Shown here in pieces: positions 1 to 8,384 of a stretch of 64,000 nt of DNA; positions within the stretch are counted from its first letter, which is position 1, and the number at the start of each line of letters is the position of its first letter. The translations under genes and the position numbers were made by a program. The stretch is from assembly GCA_035543115.1 (NCBI GenBank), contig DATKKF010000004.1, positions 124,001 through 188,000 of the forward strand, given 5' to 3'. The notes beneath the pieces were generated by a model. That model was not told the origin of the DNA. It worked only from the letters and a program-made list of their open reading frames with translations, and ran no database searches. Source of the stretch: RPRB01 sp035543115. Lineage in GTDB: Bacteria > Myxococcota > Myxococcia > Myxococcales > Myxococcaceae.

Positions 1-885
1 CGTGCGGCCGGCCCGGATCAACGCCTCGGCCCGCACCAGCGACACCGGGAGCGCGCGCTCTCCGAGCGGCTCCTCCAGCTCGCCCAGCCACCGCGCGCAC
101 TCCTCGGGGGCGGCCCCGGCCTCGAGGACTAGCGCGTAGCCCTGGGCGGCGGTCTCCGGCTCGCGCGCGACTGCCTGCTCGGCCGCGGTCCGCGCTCCCG
201 CCGGATCGCCGGAAGCGAGGCGCGCCTCCGCCAGCGCGAGGAGCCCGTGGGCCCCATCCGGCACCAGCGAGGTGGCGCGGCCGGCGAGCGCACGGGCCGA
301 GCCGGAGTCCGACGGGGCGGTGACCAGCGACTGCTCGGCGAGCAGGTGCGCCAGGACGTCGTCCCCGCTGCCCTGCTCCTTCACCAGCAGCTCCTGGACC
401 TCCACCGCCCGCGCCCAGTCGCGGCTCTCCTCGAGCAGCCTCCGGAACGCGACCAGCGCCTCGGCCTCGACCGGCGGGTCGGCGACCAGGGCCTCGAAGG
501 TCTCCCGAGCCCGGTCCTGCATCCCGGCCCGGCGGTAGTCGAGCGCGAGCTCGAGCCGCGCCCGGCGCCGCACCTCGGGCTGGAGCTGGGGCTTGAGGAG
601 CATGTTCTGTCCCAGCCGGATGGCCCAGGCCAGCTCACCCTTGCGCCGCATCAGCGCGGCCAGCGCGAAGTAGGTCTCGGTGGTGCCAGTGTTCAGCTGC
701 GCTGCCCGCGACAGCTCGGCGATGGCCGCATCGGGCTCGTCCGAGAGCACGTAGCGCACCCCCGCCAGATATGCCCGGCTCGCGTCCTCGGTGCTCCGCT
801 TGCGGGAGAGCGCCGCGAGCAGCGCCAGCACCGCCACCAACGCGGTGGCCGCGAGCACGGGAACGAGCAGTCCGGCGCCGTCCAT
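1..885 (-). CDS. LapB/YciM-like membrane-anchored TPR protein (3' end outside window)
   Basis: The frame is open from an ATG at 885 to the window edge, giving 295 codons of an incomplete protein. Residues 5-23 form one hydrophobic N-terminal helix (GLLVPVLAATALVAVLA), followed by basic residues and then tetratricopeptide repeats. The segment YLAGVRYVLSDEPDAAI and the later NTGTTETYFAL align by eye with the start of E. coli LapB (YciM), the inner-membrane TPR adaptor that controls LpxC turnover in LPS synthesis. The rubredoxin-like metal domain that ends true LapB would lie outside the window, so membership is not proven. It starts 13 bases after the HIT gene stop and is probably the last visible gene of the mnmA-sppA-HIT unit. 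Confidence 0.75.
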   Translation of the reverse strand, partial: MDGAGLLVPVLAATALVAVLALLAALSRKRSTEDASRAYLAGVRYVLSDEPDAAIAELSRAAQLNTGTTETYFALAALMRRKGELAWAIRLGQNMLLKPQLQPEVRRRARLELALDYRRAGMQDRARETFEALVADPPVEAEALVAFRRLLEESRDWARAVEVQELLVKEQGSGDDVLAHLLAEQSLVTAPSDSGSARALAGRATSLVPDGAHGLLALAEARLASGDPAGARTAAEQAVAREPETAAQGYALVLEAGAAPEECARWLGELEEPLGERALPVSLVRAEALIRAGRT

Positions 886-898
886 TCCGGGGAGTCCT

Positions 899-1402
899 TC
901 AGCGCCCGGAGAGCGCGGCCTCGAAGCGCGGCTGGAGCGCGTCCCAGGTCTGGCCGAGCGTCTCGATCATCACCTTGGCCGAAGCCACCACCGGCATGAA
1001 GTTGGTGTCCCCTCGCCACCGCGGGACGAGGTGCCAGTGCAGGTGGCCGTCGATGCCCGCGCCTGCGTCGCGGCCGATGTTCATCCCGAGATTCGCCCCG
1101 CCCGGCCGGTACACCTCCCCGACGATCTTCAGTGCGAGCTGGAGCAGGAGGCTCAGGTCATCCAGCTCCTCGCGGTCGAGCCCGCCGTAGTCTCCGGTGT
1201 GACGCTGCGGCACCACCATGAGGTGGCCGTTGTTGTAGGGGTACTTGTTGAGGATGGCGAAGCTGCGCGCGGTGCGGCCGAGGATGAGGTTCTTGCGGTC
1301 CGCCTCTCGCCCCGTCTCGGCGGGATAGCGGCAGAAGATGCACCCCTCCTCCCTGGGCGCGTCGATGAACTCGCGCCGCCAGGGAGCCCAGAGGTGGTCC
1401 AT
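899..1402 (-). CDS. HIT family nucleotide hydrolase/phosphorylase
   Basis: The 167-residue protein has the complete histidine triad HLHWHLV (H120, H122, H124), preceded by the conserved NLGMNIGRDAGAG segment. A CIFC pair at residues 21-24 is typical of the zinc-binding N-terminus of Ap4A phosphorylase-like HIT proteins. These enzymes cleave or transfer nucleotidyl groups from dinucleoside polyphosphates or AMP conjugates; the substrate cannot be told from sequence. The start ATG overlaps the sppA stop by one base (TGATG), indicating translational coupling. The length matches the family and nothing looks damaged. Confidence 0.9.
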   Translation of the reverse strand: MDHLWAPWRREFIDAPREEGCIFCRYPAETGREADRKNLILGRTARSFAILNKYPYNNGHLMVVPQRHTGDYGGLDREELDDLSLLLQLALKIVGEVYRPGGANLGMNIGRDAGAGIDGHLHWHLVPRWRGDTNFMPVVASAKVMIETLGQTWDALQPRFEAALSGR

Positions 1403-2331
1403 CAGGGCTGCCCCGCGCCGGGCGCCGGCATCAGCAGCTTCGGCCCCGGGGCGGACAGCACCTCGCCCATCCGGGTGGAGAGCGCGTGCACCAGCGACTG
1501 CGCCTCGTCGCCGAACATCGCCCGGAAGAGCGGACGGTCCTTGGTGGGGTACTCGATGCGTGGCTCGCCCCGCATGCCGGCCAGCTTCCCCGCCTCGCGC
1601 ACCGCGTCCTGCAGTCCCCCGAGCTCATCCACCAGCTTCAGCTCCTTCGCCTTCCGCCCGGTGAAGACCCGACCGTCGGCGATCTTCCGCACCTCCTCCT
1701 CGGAGAGCTTCCGCGACTCGGCCACCGCGCCGATGAACTGGCCGTGCACGTCGTCCAGCATGGCCTGGAAGTACGAGCGCTCCTCCGAGCTCATCTCCCG
1801 GAACGGGCTGCCCGCGTCCTTGAGCTTCCCGGCGGTGATGGTGCGCATGTCGACGCCGGCCCACTTGAGGAGACCGGAGACGTTGGGGAACTCGGAGATG
1901 ACCCCGATGCTCCCGGTGAGCGTCCCGGGGTTGGCGTAGATCTTCTCTCCACCCATCGCGATGTAGAAGCCGCCGGACGCGGCGACGGAGCCCATGCTGG
2001 CGAGCACGTGCTTCTTCGCCCGGAGCCGTTTCATCGCCTCGTAGATCTCCTGGGAGGGCCCCACCCCGCCGCCCGGGCTGTCGATGCGGACCACGATGGC
2101 GCGGATGCGCGGCTCCTCGGCGAACTCCCGCAATTCTCGAAGCGTCGTCTTCTCGTCGGCGATGACCCCGGCGACCTCGACGACTCCTACCCGGTCGCCG
2201 CCGGCGCGGGCCATGAGGTTCCCGCCCCGCCCGCCCTGGACGGCGATCCAGGCCAGGGCCATGAAGGCGAAGAGACAGAGGAAGAGGCCTCCGAAGACGA
2301 GGCCGAGGATCCAGGCGGCGCGGCGGTCCAT
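1402..2331 (-). CDS. sppA: Signal peptide peptidase SppA, S49 family (short form)
   Basis: The 309-residue protein has one N-terminal transmembrane helix at about residues 8-32. The S49 core follows: RIDSPGGGVGPSQEIYEAM, then GSVAASGGFY with the likely nucleophile S119, then NPGTLTGSIGVI. K171 in GKLKD is the likely general base. The size fits the single-domain Bacillus-type SppA rather than the double-length E. coli enzyme. Known role: membrane protease that degrades signal peptides left after secretion. It lies 15 bases after mnmA and overlaps the HIT start, so the three genes are probably one transcript. Confidence 0.93.
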   Translation of the reverse strand: MDRRAAWILGLVFGGLFLCLFAFMALAWIAVQGGRGGNLMARAGGDRVGVVEVAGVIADEKTTLRELREFAEEPRIRAIVVRIDSPGGGVGPSQEIYEAMKRLRAKKHVLASMGSVAASGGFYIAMGGEKIYANPGTLTGSIGVISEFPNVSGLLKWAGVDMRTITAGKLKDAGSPFREMSSEERSYFQAMLDDVHGQFIGAVAESRKLSEEEVRKIADGRVFTGRKAKELKLVDELGGLQDAVREAGKLAGMRGEPRIEYPTKDRPLFRAMFGDEAQSLVHALSTRMGEVLSAPGPKLLMPAPGAGQP

Positions 2332-2345
2332 TCTGCCGACCGCTT

Positions 2346-3392
2346 CTAGCCGATCCAGCCCCCGCCGAGCACCTCGTCACCTCGATAGAACACCGCAGCC
2401 TGTCCCGGGGTGACAGCGCGCACCGGCTCCGCGGTGCGCACGGTGATGCGCGCGCGATCGCCGGCGACGACCCGGGCGGAGGTGCCGGCGTGGCGGTGGC
2501 GGATCCGGACCTCCAGCGGCTGGTCGGGCGGGGGCGAACCCTGGACCCAGGACGGCTGCAGGACGGTGAACTCCGAGCGCTCGAGCCCGCTGGCCGGCCC
2601 GACGACCACCGCGCCCGCGCCGGCGTCGATGCGCTGGACGTAGAGCGGCTCGGCCGAGGCGACGCCCAGGCCCCGGCGCTGCCCCACGGTGAAGCGGTGA
2701 ATTCCCGCGTGTCGCGCCAGGACCTGGCCCCGCCCGTCCACCACCGTGCCTGGTGGCTGCGGACCGGCGACGCGCTCGACGAAGCCGGCGTAGTCGCCAT
2801 CCGGGACAAAGCAGATCTCCATGCTCTCCGGCTTCTCGCTGGTGGGCAGGCCGTGGCGCTGGGCGATGGCGCGGACCTCGGGCTTGCTGAGCCCGCCCAC
2901 CGGGAACTCGAGCTGGGCGAGCGCCTCCTGGCCGAGGGTGAAGAGGAAGTAGCTCTGGTCCTTGGACCCGTCCGCGGCGCGGAGGAGCCGGTGGCCTCCG
3001 TCGGTCCGCTCGATGCGCGCGTAGTGACCGGTGGCCAGCCGCGCCCCGAGCGCACGGGCCCGGGCGAGGAGGAAGTCGAACTTCACGTCCCGGTTACAGG
3101 CCACGCAGGGAACCGGCGTCTTGCCGTCCAGGTACGACTGGACGAATGGCTGCACCACGCGGTGCTTGAAGAGCTCCTCGGCGTCGGCAACGTAGAACGG
3201 GATGCCGAGCCTGGCGGCGACGGCGCGGGCGTCGTCGATGTCGTCCGGGCTGCAGCAGCTGCCGCACCGCGCGGCGCCCTCGTAGGACCAGACGCGCAGG
3301 GTGATGCCCAGGACCTCGTGTCCCTGCTCGACCAGCAGCGCGGCGGCGGCCGACGAGTCGACCCCGCCGCTCATGGCGACCACCACGCGCAT
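2346..3392 (-). CDS. mnmA: tRNA-specific 2-thiouridylase MnmA
   Basis: The 348-residue protein opens with the PP-loop motif SGGVDSS (8-14). It has the two catalytic cysteines of the family, C99 in PCVACN and C194 in EICFVPD, and the signatures TGHYARI, KDQSYFL and FTVGQRRGLG. It adds sulfur to the wobble uridine of tRNAs for Lys, Glu and Gln. The open frame continues to 3491, but homology begins at the ATG at 3392, which has a GGAG SD sequence 8 bases upstream, so that start is used. A CGSCCSP cluster at 43-49 is an extra Cys-rich insert as seen in many deltaproteobacterial forms. It heads the leftward unit with sppA. Confidence 0.95.
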   Translation of the reverse strand: MRVVVAMSGGVDSSAAAALLVEQGHEVLGITLRVWSYEGAARCGSCCSPDDIDDARAVAARLGIPFYVADAEELFKHRVVQPFVQSYLDGKTPVPCVACNRDVKFDFLLARARALGARLATGHYARIERTDGGHRLLRAADGSKDQSYFLFTLGQEALAQLEFPVGGLSKPEVRAIAQRHGLPTSEKPESMEICFVPDGDYAGFVERVAGPQPPGTVVDGRGQVLARHAGIHRFTVGQRRGLGVASAEPLYVQRIDAGAGAVVVGPASGLERSEFTVLQPSWVQGSPPPDQPLEVRIRHRHAGTSARVVAGDRARITVRTAEPVRAVTPGQAAVFYRGDEVLGGGWIG

Positions 3393-3594
3393 CGGAAGGT
3401 CTCCTGGTAACACAGGACAGCCATCGCGCGCCGGGCCGGGGTGGTGGCAGGCCCGAATGAGCGCTGTCCCGGGCGGTGAACGTCCCCACACTGCCGGACA
3501 TGACCAGGCCCAGGAATCGGTGCTCGCCCCGGCGGGGCAGGGCTGCGGAAGGATCCGGTGGCCGTTCCTGGCGGCAGTCCGACCCCCTGGACTC

Positions 3595-4830
3595 CTACGA
3601 CCCCGTTCGCGGCCGCTCTCGAAGAAGCCTCTCCAGCGCCTCCGGAGCGTTCAGCTCGGGCCGATCCAGGACGGCTTCGAGAAGGAACCGGGTGGCTTCG
3701 CCAACGGCCGGCGACGGGCCGACGCCCAGCGCCTTCATGATCGCAGCTCCGTTCAGCGCAAGGTCCTTCGCCGAGAGCGGCGGCCGGGCGGCGACGATGG
3801 CCGCGAGCCGTTCTCCGAGGGCACCGTCCGGATCGTCGCCCGTCGCTGCGGCGAGCGCCCGCCCGAGCTCCCATCGATCGGGCCCGAGACGGACGAGCCA
3901 GCGGCGCAGCTCGGCATCGGTCCACGCCGAGGCCTCGGCCTGGAGCGGGTGCTCGAGGAGCGCCCGCACCGTCTCCACGACCTTCCCCGGAAGCCGCAGC
4001 CGGTCCAGCGCGCTCTCCGACTCCTGCACGCCCACCAGCAGCGCTGCCAGCCGCACCTCGAGCACCGGCGCCGCGCGACCGACCCGTTCGTTCCGCTCGC
4101 CGTCGTCGGCCATGAACAGCTCCGGCAAGAGGCGCTCCATGAGCCCCGTCCGCCGGAGCAGCTCGAGCCCGCGCACCGCTGCCGGGGCGAGCAGCAGCTT
4201 CAGGAACTCGTCCCGCCGCCGCTCGAGGGCGACCTTGTCGAACACCGCGAGCGCGCCGGGAATTGCCGCCTCGGTCTCGCCCTCGAGCTCGAAGTCCAGC
4301 ACCGTGGCGAACCGCACCGCACGCAGCGGCCGCAGCCCGTCCTCCCCGAAGCGCTCGGCAGCGACGCCGACGCAGCGCACGCGCCTGCCCGCGAGGTCCT
4401 CCTGCCCGCCGAACGGGTCCCGGAACCGGCGACCCACGGGGTCGAAGGCCAGCGCGTTGATGGTGAAATCCCGCCGCGCGAGGTCCTCGACCAGGTCCCG
4501 CCGGAACTCCACCGTGCCGGGCCGCCGCCCGTCGACATAGGCGCTCTCCACCCGGAAGGTCGTCACCTCCACGTGTCCCTCGGGCACCAGCACCGTCACC
4601 GTCCCGTGCGCGATGCCGGTGGGGACCACCCGCCGGAAGAGCTTCATCACCTCCTGGGGCAGCGCCTGGGTCGCGATGTCCCAGTCCTTCGGATGCTGGC
4701 CCCGGAGCAGGTCCCGCACCCCTCCCCCGACCAGCCAGGCCTCGTGCCCCGCCGACTGAAGGCGCTCGACCAGCGCCCGCACCCCCGCGGGGATGACCGC
4801 CTGCGCCAGGGCATCGGGAAGAGGCTGCAT
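3595..4830 (-). CDS. CCA-adding tRNA nucleotidyltransferase / poly(A) polymerase family
   Basis: The 411-residue class II nucleotidyltransferase shows the LVGGGVRDLL nucleotide-binding turn and the catalytic acidic pair in KDWDIAT. The conserved RRDFTINALAFD and the FGEDGLRPLRAVRFA segment of the head-neck region follow. These enzymes add CCA to tRNA 3' ends or A tails to RNA, and the two activities cannot be separated by eye. Neither tRNA gene in this window encodes CCA, so a CCA-adding enzyme is needed somewhere in this genome. The frame is open to 4890, but the family-like start is the ATG at 4830. No strong SD sequence is seen at either start. Confidence 0.85.
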   Translation of the reverse strand: MQPLPDALAQAVIPAGVRALVERLQSAGHEAWLVGGGVRDLLRGQHPKDWDIATQALPQEVMKLFRRVVPTGIAHGTVTVLVPEGHVEVTTFRVESAYVDGRRPGTVEFRRDLVEDLARRDFTINALAFDPVGRRFRDPFGGQEDLAGRRVRCVGVAAERFGEDGLRPLRAVRFATVLDFELEGETEAAIPGALAVFDKVALERRRDEFLKLLLAPAAVRGLELLRRTGLMERLLPELFMADDGERNERVGRAAPVLEVRLAALLVGVQESESALDRLRLPGKVVETVRALLEHPLQAEASAWTDAELRRWLVRLGPDRWELGRALAAATGDDPDGALGERLAAIVAARPPLSAKDLALNGAAIMKALGVGPSPAVGEATRFLLEAVLDRPELNAPEALERLLRERPRTGS

Positions 4831-4929
4831 CGCCGCGCCAGCCTGCCACGATGGACGCGGACGCGCCGTCCACGGTCGAGTCCGGAGCATCGGCGGCGCC
4901 TCGCCCGCCGCCCGACCGAGGGGTGAGCG

Positions 4930-5745
4930 CTAGAGCTTGTAGGCGACGCCGACCATGGCGTTGAGCCCGAAGTCCGTCCCCCCGTTGATGTAGAAGATGG
5001 GCCCGGCGCCGAGGTCAGCCACCAGCGCGAGCCGCGGGTTGAACCGGTACTCGGTGCCCACCCCGAACATCAGCGGGACCACCGTTCCCCCGTAGTCGCC
5101 GAGGACGAAGGTCAGGGGCACCGAGAACCGCGCATTCAGCAGGAAGCCGGGCTGAACGGGGAACCCCGCCTCGAGCGCGACCGGGAGTGTGAGAGAGGTC
5201 GTCGTCCCGTAGTAGCCCGGGCCGTAGCTCGAGCTGTAGTCCGGGACCGTGACCTGGGCCGGCGTCCGCGCACGGAGCGCCGGCGGCGGACCGGACGGAA
5301 CGGGCGCGAGCGCGCTCGCCCCGGAGTCCCCGAAGAAGAACGCCATGAACCCCGGCTCGAAACGGGCCGAGAAGATCACCTTCCCGGCGTCGAACACGTG
5401 CACCCTGATGATGCCGTGGAACTTGATCCCCGGACCCTTGGCGCGGGTGTCCCCGAGGAAGCTCCAATCGAACTCGAACCTGCCCCCGAGGTCGAGGAAG
5501 GGCTTGATGCCGACCATGTACTCGGTCTGGATGCCCGGCCAGCCGGCCTGGCCGGCCACCGCGCTCTGGCCCTCGCCCATCGTCTGACCGGACCGCATGC
5601 TCCAGTCCGCCCCACCACCGGTCGGCGTCGGCGCGGTCGCCGCGGCCTCCGTCGGACTCTGCGCCTCGGGAGCGGGGGGACTCTGCGACTGGGCCAGGCT
5701 CACCGCGGACAGACAGCACACCAGCGCGACGCTCGCGCGGACCAT
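4930..5745 (-). CDS. Putative outer-membrane beta-barrel protein
   Basis: The 271-residue protein has a clear signal peptide (MVRASVALVCCLSAVSLAQS) and a Gln/Pro/Ala-rich linker. After that come alternating Gly/aromatic strands such as GYYGTTTSLTLPVAL and LLNARFSVPLTFVLGDYGG, ending in a short C-terminal strand, VGVAYKL. This is the pattern of an 8-12 strand outer-membrane barrel in the OmpA-like or opacity family. There is no OmpA peptidoglycan domain. A GGGAGG SD sequence sits 7 bases before the ATG. I cannot assign a substrate or role. Confidence 0.7.
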   Translation of the reverse strand: MVRASVALVCCLSAVSLAQSQSPPAPEAQSPTEAAATAPTPTGGGADWSMRSGQTMGEGQSAVAGQAGWPGIQTEYMVGIKPFLDLGGRFEFDWSFLGDTRAKGPGIKFHGIIRVHVFDAGKVIFSARFEPGFMAFFFGDSGASALAPVPSGPPPALRARTPAQVTVPDYSSSYGPGYYGTTTSLTLPVALEAGFPVQPGFLLNARFSVPLTFVLGDYGGTVVPLMFGVGTEYRFNPRLALVADLGAGPIFYINGGTDFGLNAMVGVAYKL

Positions 5746-5825
5746 GCTCGGACCTCCCGGGTTTCGGACTCCGGGTTCAGAGACGCGGGTGGCCGGGGAG
5801 AATACTCACCGGCCGACCGAGGCAG

Positions 5826-6419
5826 CTAGCGCGAGCTGCCCTTGCTGCCGCCGGAGTCGACCACCTTGCCGGTCCCGTTGAGCCGGGCGATGAGCCCGTC
5901 CATCCCTTCCTTCTTGATGATGCGGTTGAAGCTGGACCGGTAGTTTTCCACCGTGGAGACGTCGTCCACGACGATGTCCTCGATCCGCCAGGTCCCGTTC
6001 TCCCGGCGCATCCGGTAGTCGACGTGCGTCGGCTCGCCCTTCACCGTCACCTCGGTGGGGACGATGGTGTCCTCGTCCTCTTTCCTCTCGGGGAAGTACT
6101 TCACCTCGGTGGAACGGTACTGATCGAGCTGCTCCCCGGTCGCCTTGCGGAACCGGCCCACGAAGGCATCGAGGAACTGCTTGCGCTTCGCCGGGGGCGT
6201 CTGGTTCCAGGTGTCGCCCAGCGCCGCCTTGGCCATCCCCTCCAGGTCCACCGCCTTGGTGACGATGGCCTCGAGCTTCTTGCGCTGCGCAGGTGTGGGT
6301 TCGGTCCCTGGCTCGGGAAGGGCGGCCCGGATCTCCGCGTCGCGCGCCTTCAGCGCCTCGGTGGCGGTCTCCGCCTGGGCGGTGGTGGCGAGCAGCAGGG
6401 AAAGGACGAGGGCGCGCAC
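5826..6419 (-). CDS. MlaC/Ttg2-type periplasmic phospholipid-binding protein
   Basis: The 197-residue protein begins at a GTG and carries a signal peptide (VRALVLSLLLATTAQA). The body matches the MlaC fold: KAALGDTWNQTPPAKRKQF, then FRKATGEQLDQYRSTEV, then YRMRRENGTWRIEDIVVDD with the usual WRI(Y/E)D motif, then ENYRSSF. MlaC proteins carry phospholipid between the outer-membrane MlaA complex and the inner-membrane MlaFEDB transporter. No other Mla gene is beside it, so the partner genes must be elsewhere. The C-terminus is Ser/Gly-rich and short. Confidence 0.85.
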   Translation of the reverse strand: MRALVLSLLLATTAQAETATEALKARDAEIRAALPEPGTEPTPAQRKKLEAIVTKAVDLEGMAKAALGDTWNQTPPAKRKQFLDAFVGRFRKATGEQLDQYRSTEVKYFPERKEDEDTIVPTEVTVKGEPTHVDYRMRRENGTWRIEDIVVDDVSTVENYRSSFNRIIKKEGMDGLIARLNGTGKVVDSGGSKGSSR

Positions 6420-6604
6420 GGTGGTCTATCGGTCTCCGAAAGAAGGTAGTGAACTTCGGGGCGAGGGCCCCCGCCGTCCAGTCCGACGTCTGGGAGGCAA
6501 AGGAAATGCAACGAGGGTGGGACCGGAGGAATGGATCTCTCCAAGTATCCCGCTCCGCGCCGGGTTGCACGGGCACAATCGCCCGGGCGCGGTCCGGCGT
6601 GCAG

Positions 6605-6850
6605 CTAGGGCTGGTCCTCGTCGCAGTCCGAGCCGGGCTTCACACAGGCGCAGCGGCAGTCCATGAACGTCAGCGCCGCCAGCACGCCAGCGATTCCGAA
6701 GCAAACACCGACCCACACGGTGTGTGAAGCGACGCCGCCGAGCACACCGGCCACACCACCTGAACCGAGAACCTGCAAGCTCTTCAGGACGAATCCCGTC
6801 GGATGCAGCTTCTGTCCGGGCTCCGGCCTCTGAGCTGCTTCTGCAGCCAC
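6605..6850 (-). CDS. Small two-helix membrane protein with Cys-rich tail
   Basis: No family is recognised. The GTG at 6850 is chosen as start because a strong GGGGAGGA SD sequence lies about 6 bases upstream; the frame is open further, to 6892. The 81-residue product has two hydrophobic segments (VLGSGGVAGVLGGVAS and WVGVCFGIAGVLAALTF). It ends in an acidic, cysteine-rich tail, DCRCACVKPGSDCDEDQP. The four clustered Cys suggest a metal site or disulfides after membrane insertion. It stands alone between the MlaC-like gene and the CBS protein. Confidence 0.55.
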   Translation of the reverse strand: MAAEAAQRPEPGQKLHPTGFVLKSLQVLGSGGVAGVLGGVASHTVWVGVCFGIAGVLAALTFMDCRCACVKPGSDCDEDQP

Positions 6851-7139
6851 CGTCGTCCTCCCCGTCCTTCCGGGCCCGCGTCTGGGCCTCAACCCGGGGT
6901 TCTGGCGGATGTTATGCCCGGCCCGAAACCCGGTCCAACCGCACAGCGCCCGACATCAGCTGGGCATGCGAAGCACGTGCCGCAAGAGGGTGCCACAGAT
7001 GCGAGACCCGATCGTCGGTGTGACAACGGTCCAGGCCAGGATCCAGGCCGTTGGCGACTCCTGACGCGTCGCATGGCCCGGAGGGCTGCGTCACGGCCCG
7101 CGCACGGATTGCCACCGGGGCTACGCGGCTGGACCCTGC

Positions 7140-7559
7140 TCAGTACCCCTGGATGTAGGACTGCATCTGCTCGATCAGGTACTGCTTGTCCGACAGCATC
7201 ATCTGCATCACGTCCCGCATCGAGATGAGCCCGCTGGCCGCCCCCTCGTCACCCACCAGCAGGTGCCGCGTCTCGTGCTTCTTCATGAGCGTCGCGCACT
7301 CGACCTCGTTCAGGTCCGGGCCCACCACCGGAACATCGCGACGCATCGCCTCGAGGATAGGCGTCTGGCAGTCGAGCCCCCGCGAGAGGATGCGGGTCAC
7401 CAGGTCTCGCTCGGTGATGAGGCCGACGATGCGCCCGCCCTGCTTCACCGCGACCGCGCCGATGTGTCTCCCCGACATCAGCTCGGCCGCCTCGCGGCAG
7501 GTGGCGTCTGCGTCGAGCCCGAGCACGTCCCGGACCACGTAACTGCTGATGCTGGCCAT
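7140..7559 (-). CDS. Tandem CBS-domain protein
   Basis: The 139-residue protein consists of two CBS motifs. The first contains AAELMSGRHIGAVAV and GRIVGLITERDLV, the second TLMKKHETRHLLVGDEG and SGLISMRDVMQM. CBS pairs bind adenosine ligands such as AMP, ATP or SAM and act as energy sensors, but the target of this stand-alone protein is not known. The frame is open to 7730, but the ATG at 7559 has a perfect AGGAGG SD sequence 8 bases upstream and begins at the normal domain boundary. Confidence 0.88.
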   Translation of the reverse strand: MASISSYVVRDVLGLDADATCREAAELMSGRHIGAVAVKQGGRIVGLITERDLVTRILSRGLDCQTPILEAMRRDVPVVGPDLNEVECATLMKKHETRHLLVGDEGAASGLISMRDVMQMMLSDKQYLIEQMQSYIQGY

Positions 7560-7874
7560 GGCGGAGTCCTCCTGTCGTCCTCGTCCCGCAATTACGCCTT
7601 TCCGTGCCGAGGCGCACGCCGCGGGAGGGCGAAAGGCCGATGGGGGAAAGGGGCCGGCGCGGCGCTGCCAGTTCACGCTCGACAGGCGGCGGACGACTTC
7701 CGGGCCCACCGTGCCGATGGAGCGCGCCACGGCATGCCGCCGTCGCTCGACTGGTCGGAGCCCCGAGCGACTCCGCGATGAGGGCGCGCTCGAGCGGCTG
7801 AGGTGAGGGCTGGGTGGCGCGGGGGGCGTCGGAGACGACCCCTTGCCGGGGAATGACCCGGGGGTTGCTCCGGC
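7560..7874. other. Intergenic stretch without recognisable gene
   Basis: This 315-base stretch between the CBS gene and the next leftward small gene holds only the AGGAGG SD sequence of the CBS gene at its left end. The open frames crossing it are Arg/Pro-rich shadows without homology. I see no clear promoter, hairpin or RNA gene. Confidence 0.5.
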
Positions 7875-8201
7875 TCAGCTCCAGCGCATCGACAGCGAGC
7901 GCTGCCCGTCGCGCTCGACCAGCTCCCACCGCGCCCGCGGAGCACCGGCGGCACGACGGCTCCGGGACGACGCCGACACGACGGACAGCCCGACGCGCGG
8001 GGCCTCTCGCGAACGGGAGGCTGCACGGGCGCGCCCCTCGAGGACCGCGGCCACTGCCACGAAGGACACCGCGAGGAGGATGGCACCAGGGCCAGCGCGC
8101 GCGACGAGAAGCGCGGGCGTGGCGAGCAGCGCAGAAGCGACGGCGACTCCCCCGGTCCGTACATCGGAGGCGTTCGACACGAGGGCGGAGAACAGATTCA
8201 C
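7875..8201 (-). CDS. Hypothetical small membrane protein
   Basis: No family is recognised. The 108-residue frame starts at a GTG with an AAAGGAG SD sequence 6 bases upstream, which argues that it is real. The N-terminal half holds two hydrophobic stretches (VAVASALLATPALLVA and AILLAVSFVAVAAVL). The C-terminal half is Arg/Ser-rich, ending in QRSLSMRWS. It is transcribed divergently from the oxidoreductase gene that starts at 8385. The intergenic region between them is noticeably AT-richer than its surroundings around 8270-8300 and may hold promoters for both. Confidence 0.5.
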   Translation of the reverse strand: MNLFSALVSNASDVRTGGVAVASALLATPALLVARAGPGAILLAVSFVAVAAVLEGRARAASRSREAPRVGLSVVSASSRSRRAAGAPRARWELVERDGQRSLSMRWS

Positions 8202-8384
8202 GGCGGCTCCTTTGTGTGACCGTCATGTGGCGATCACGTGCCTTGAACGTTGCATCCATCGAGCCATGGTCTTGGATCTAGTCAAATCAATCAGTTGCCC
8301 CTGACATCCGTGTCATTCGTGTTGCGTCCGAGGAGACGTCCGATCCGTGCTCCGCAGCTCTCCGGGTGTGACAAGAAGCGCTCG

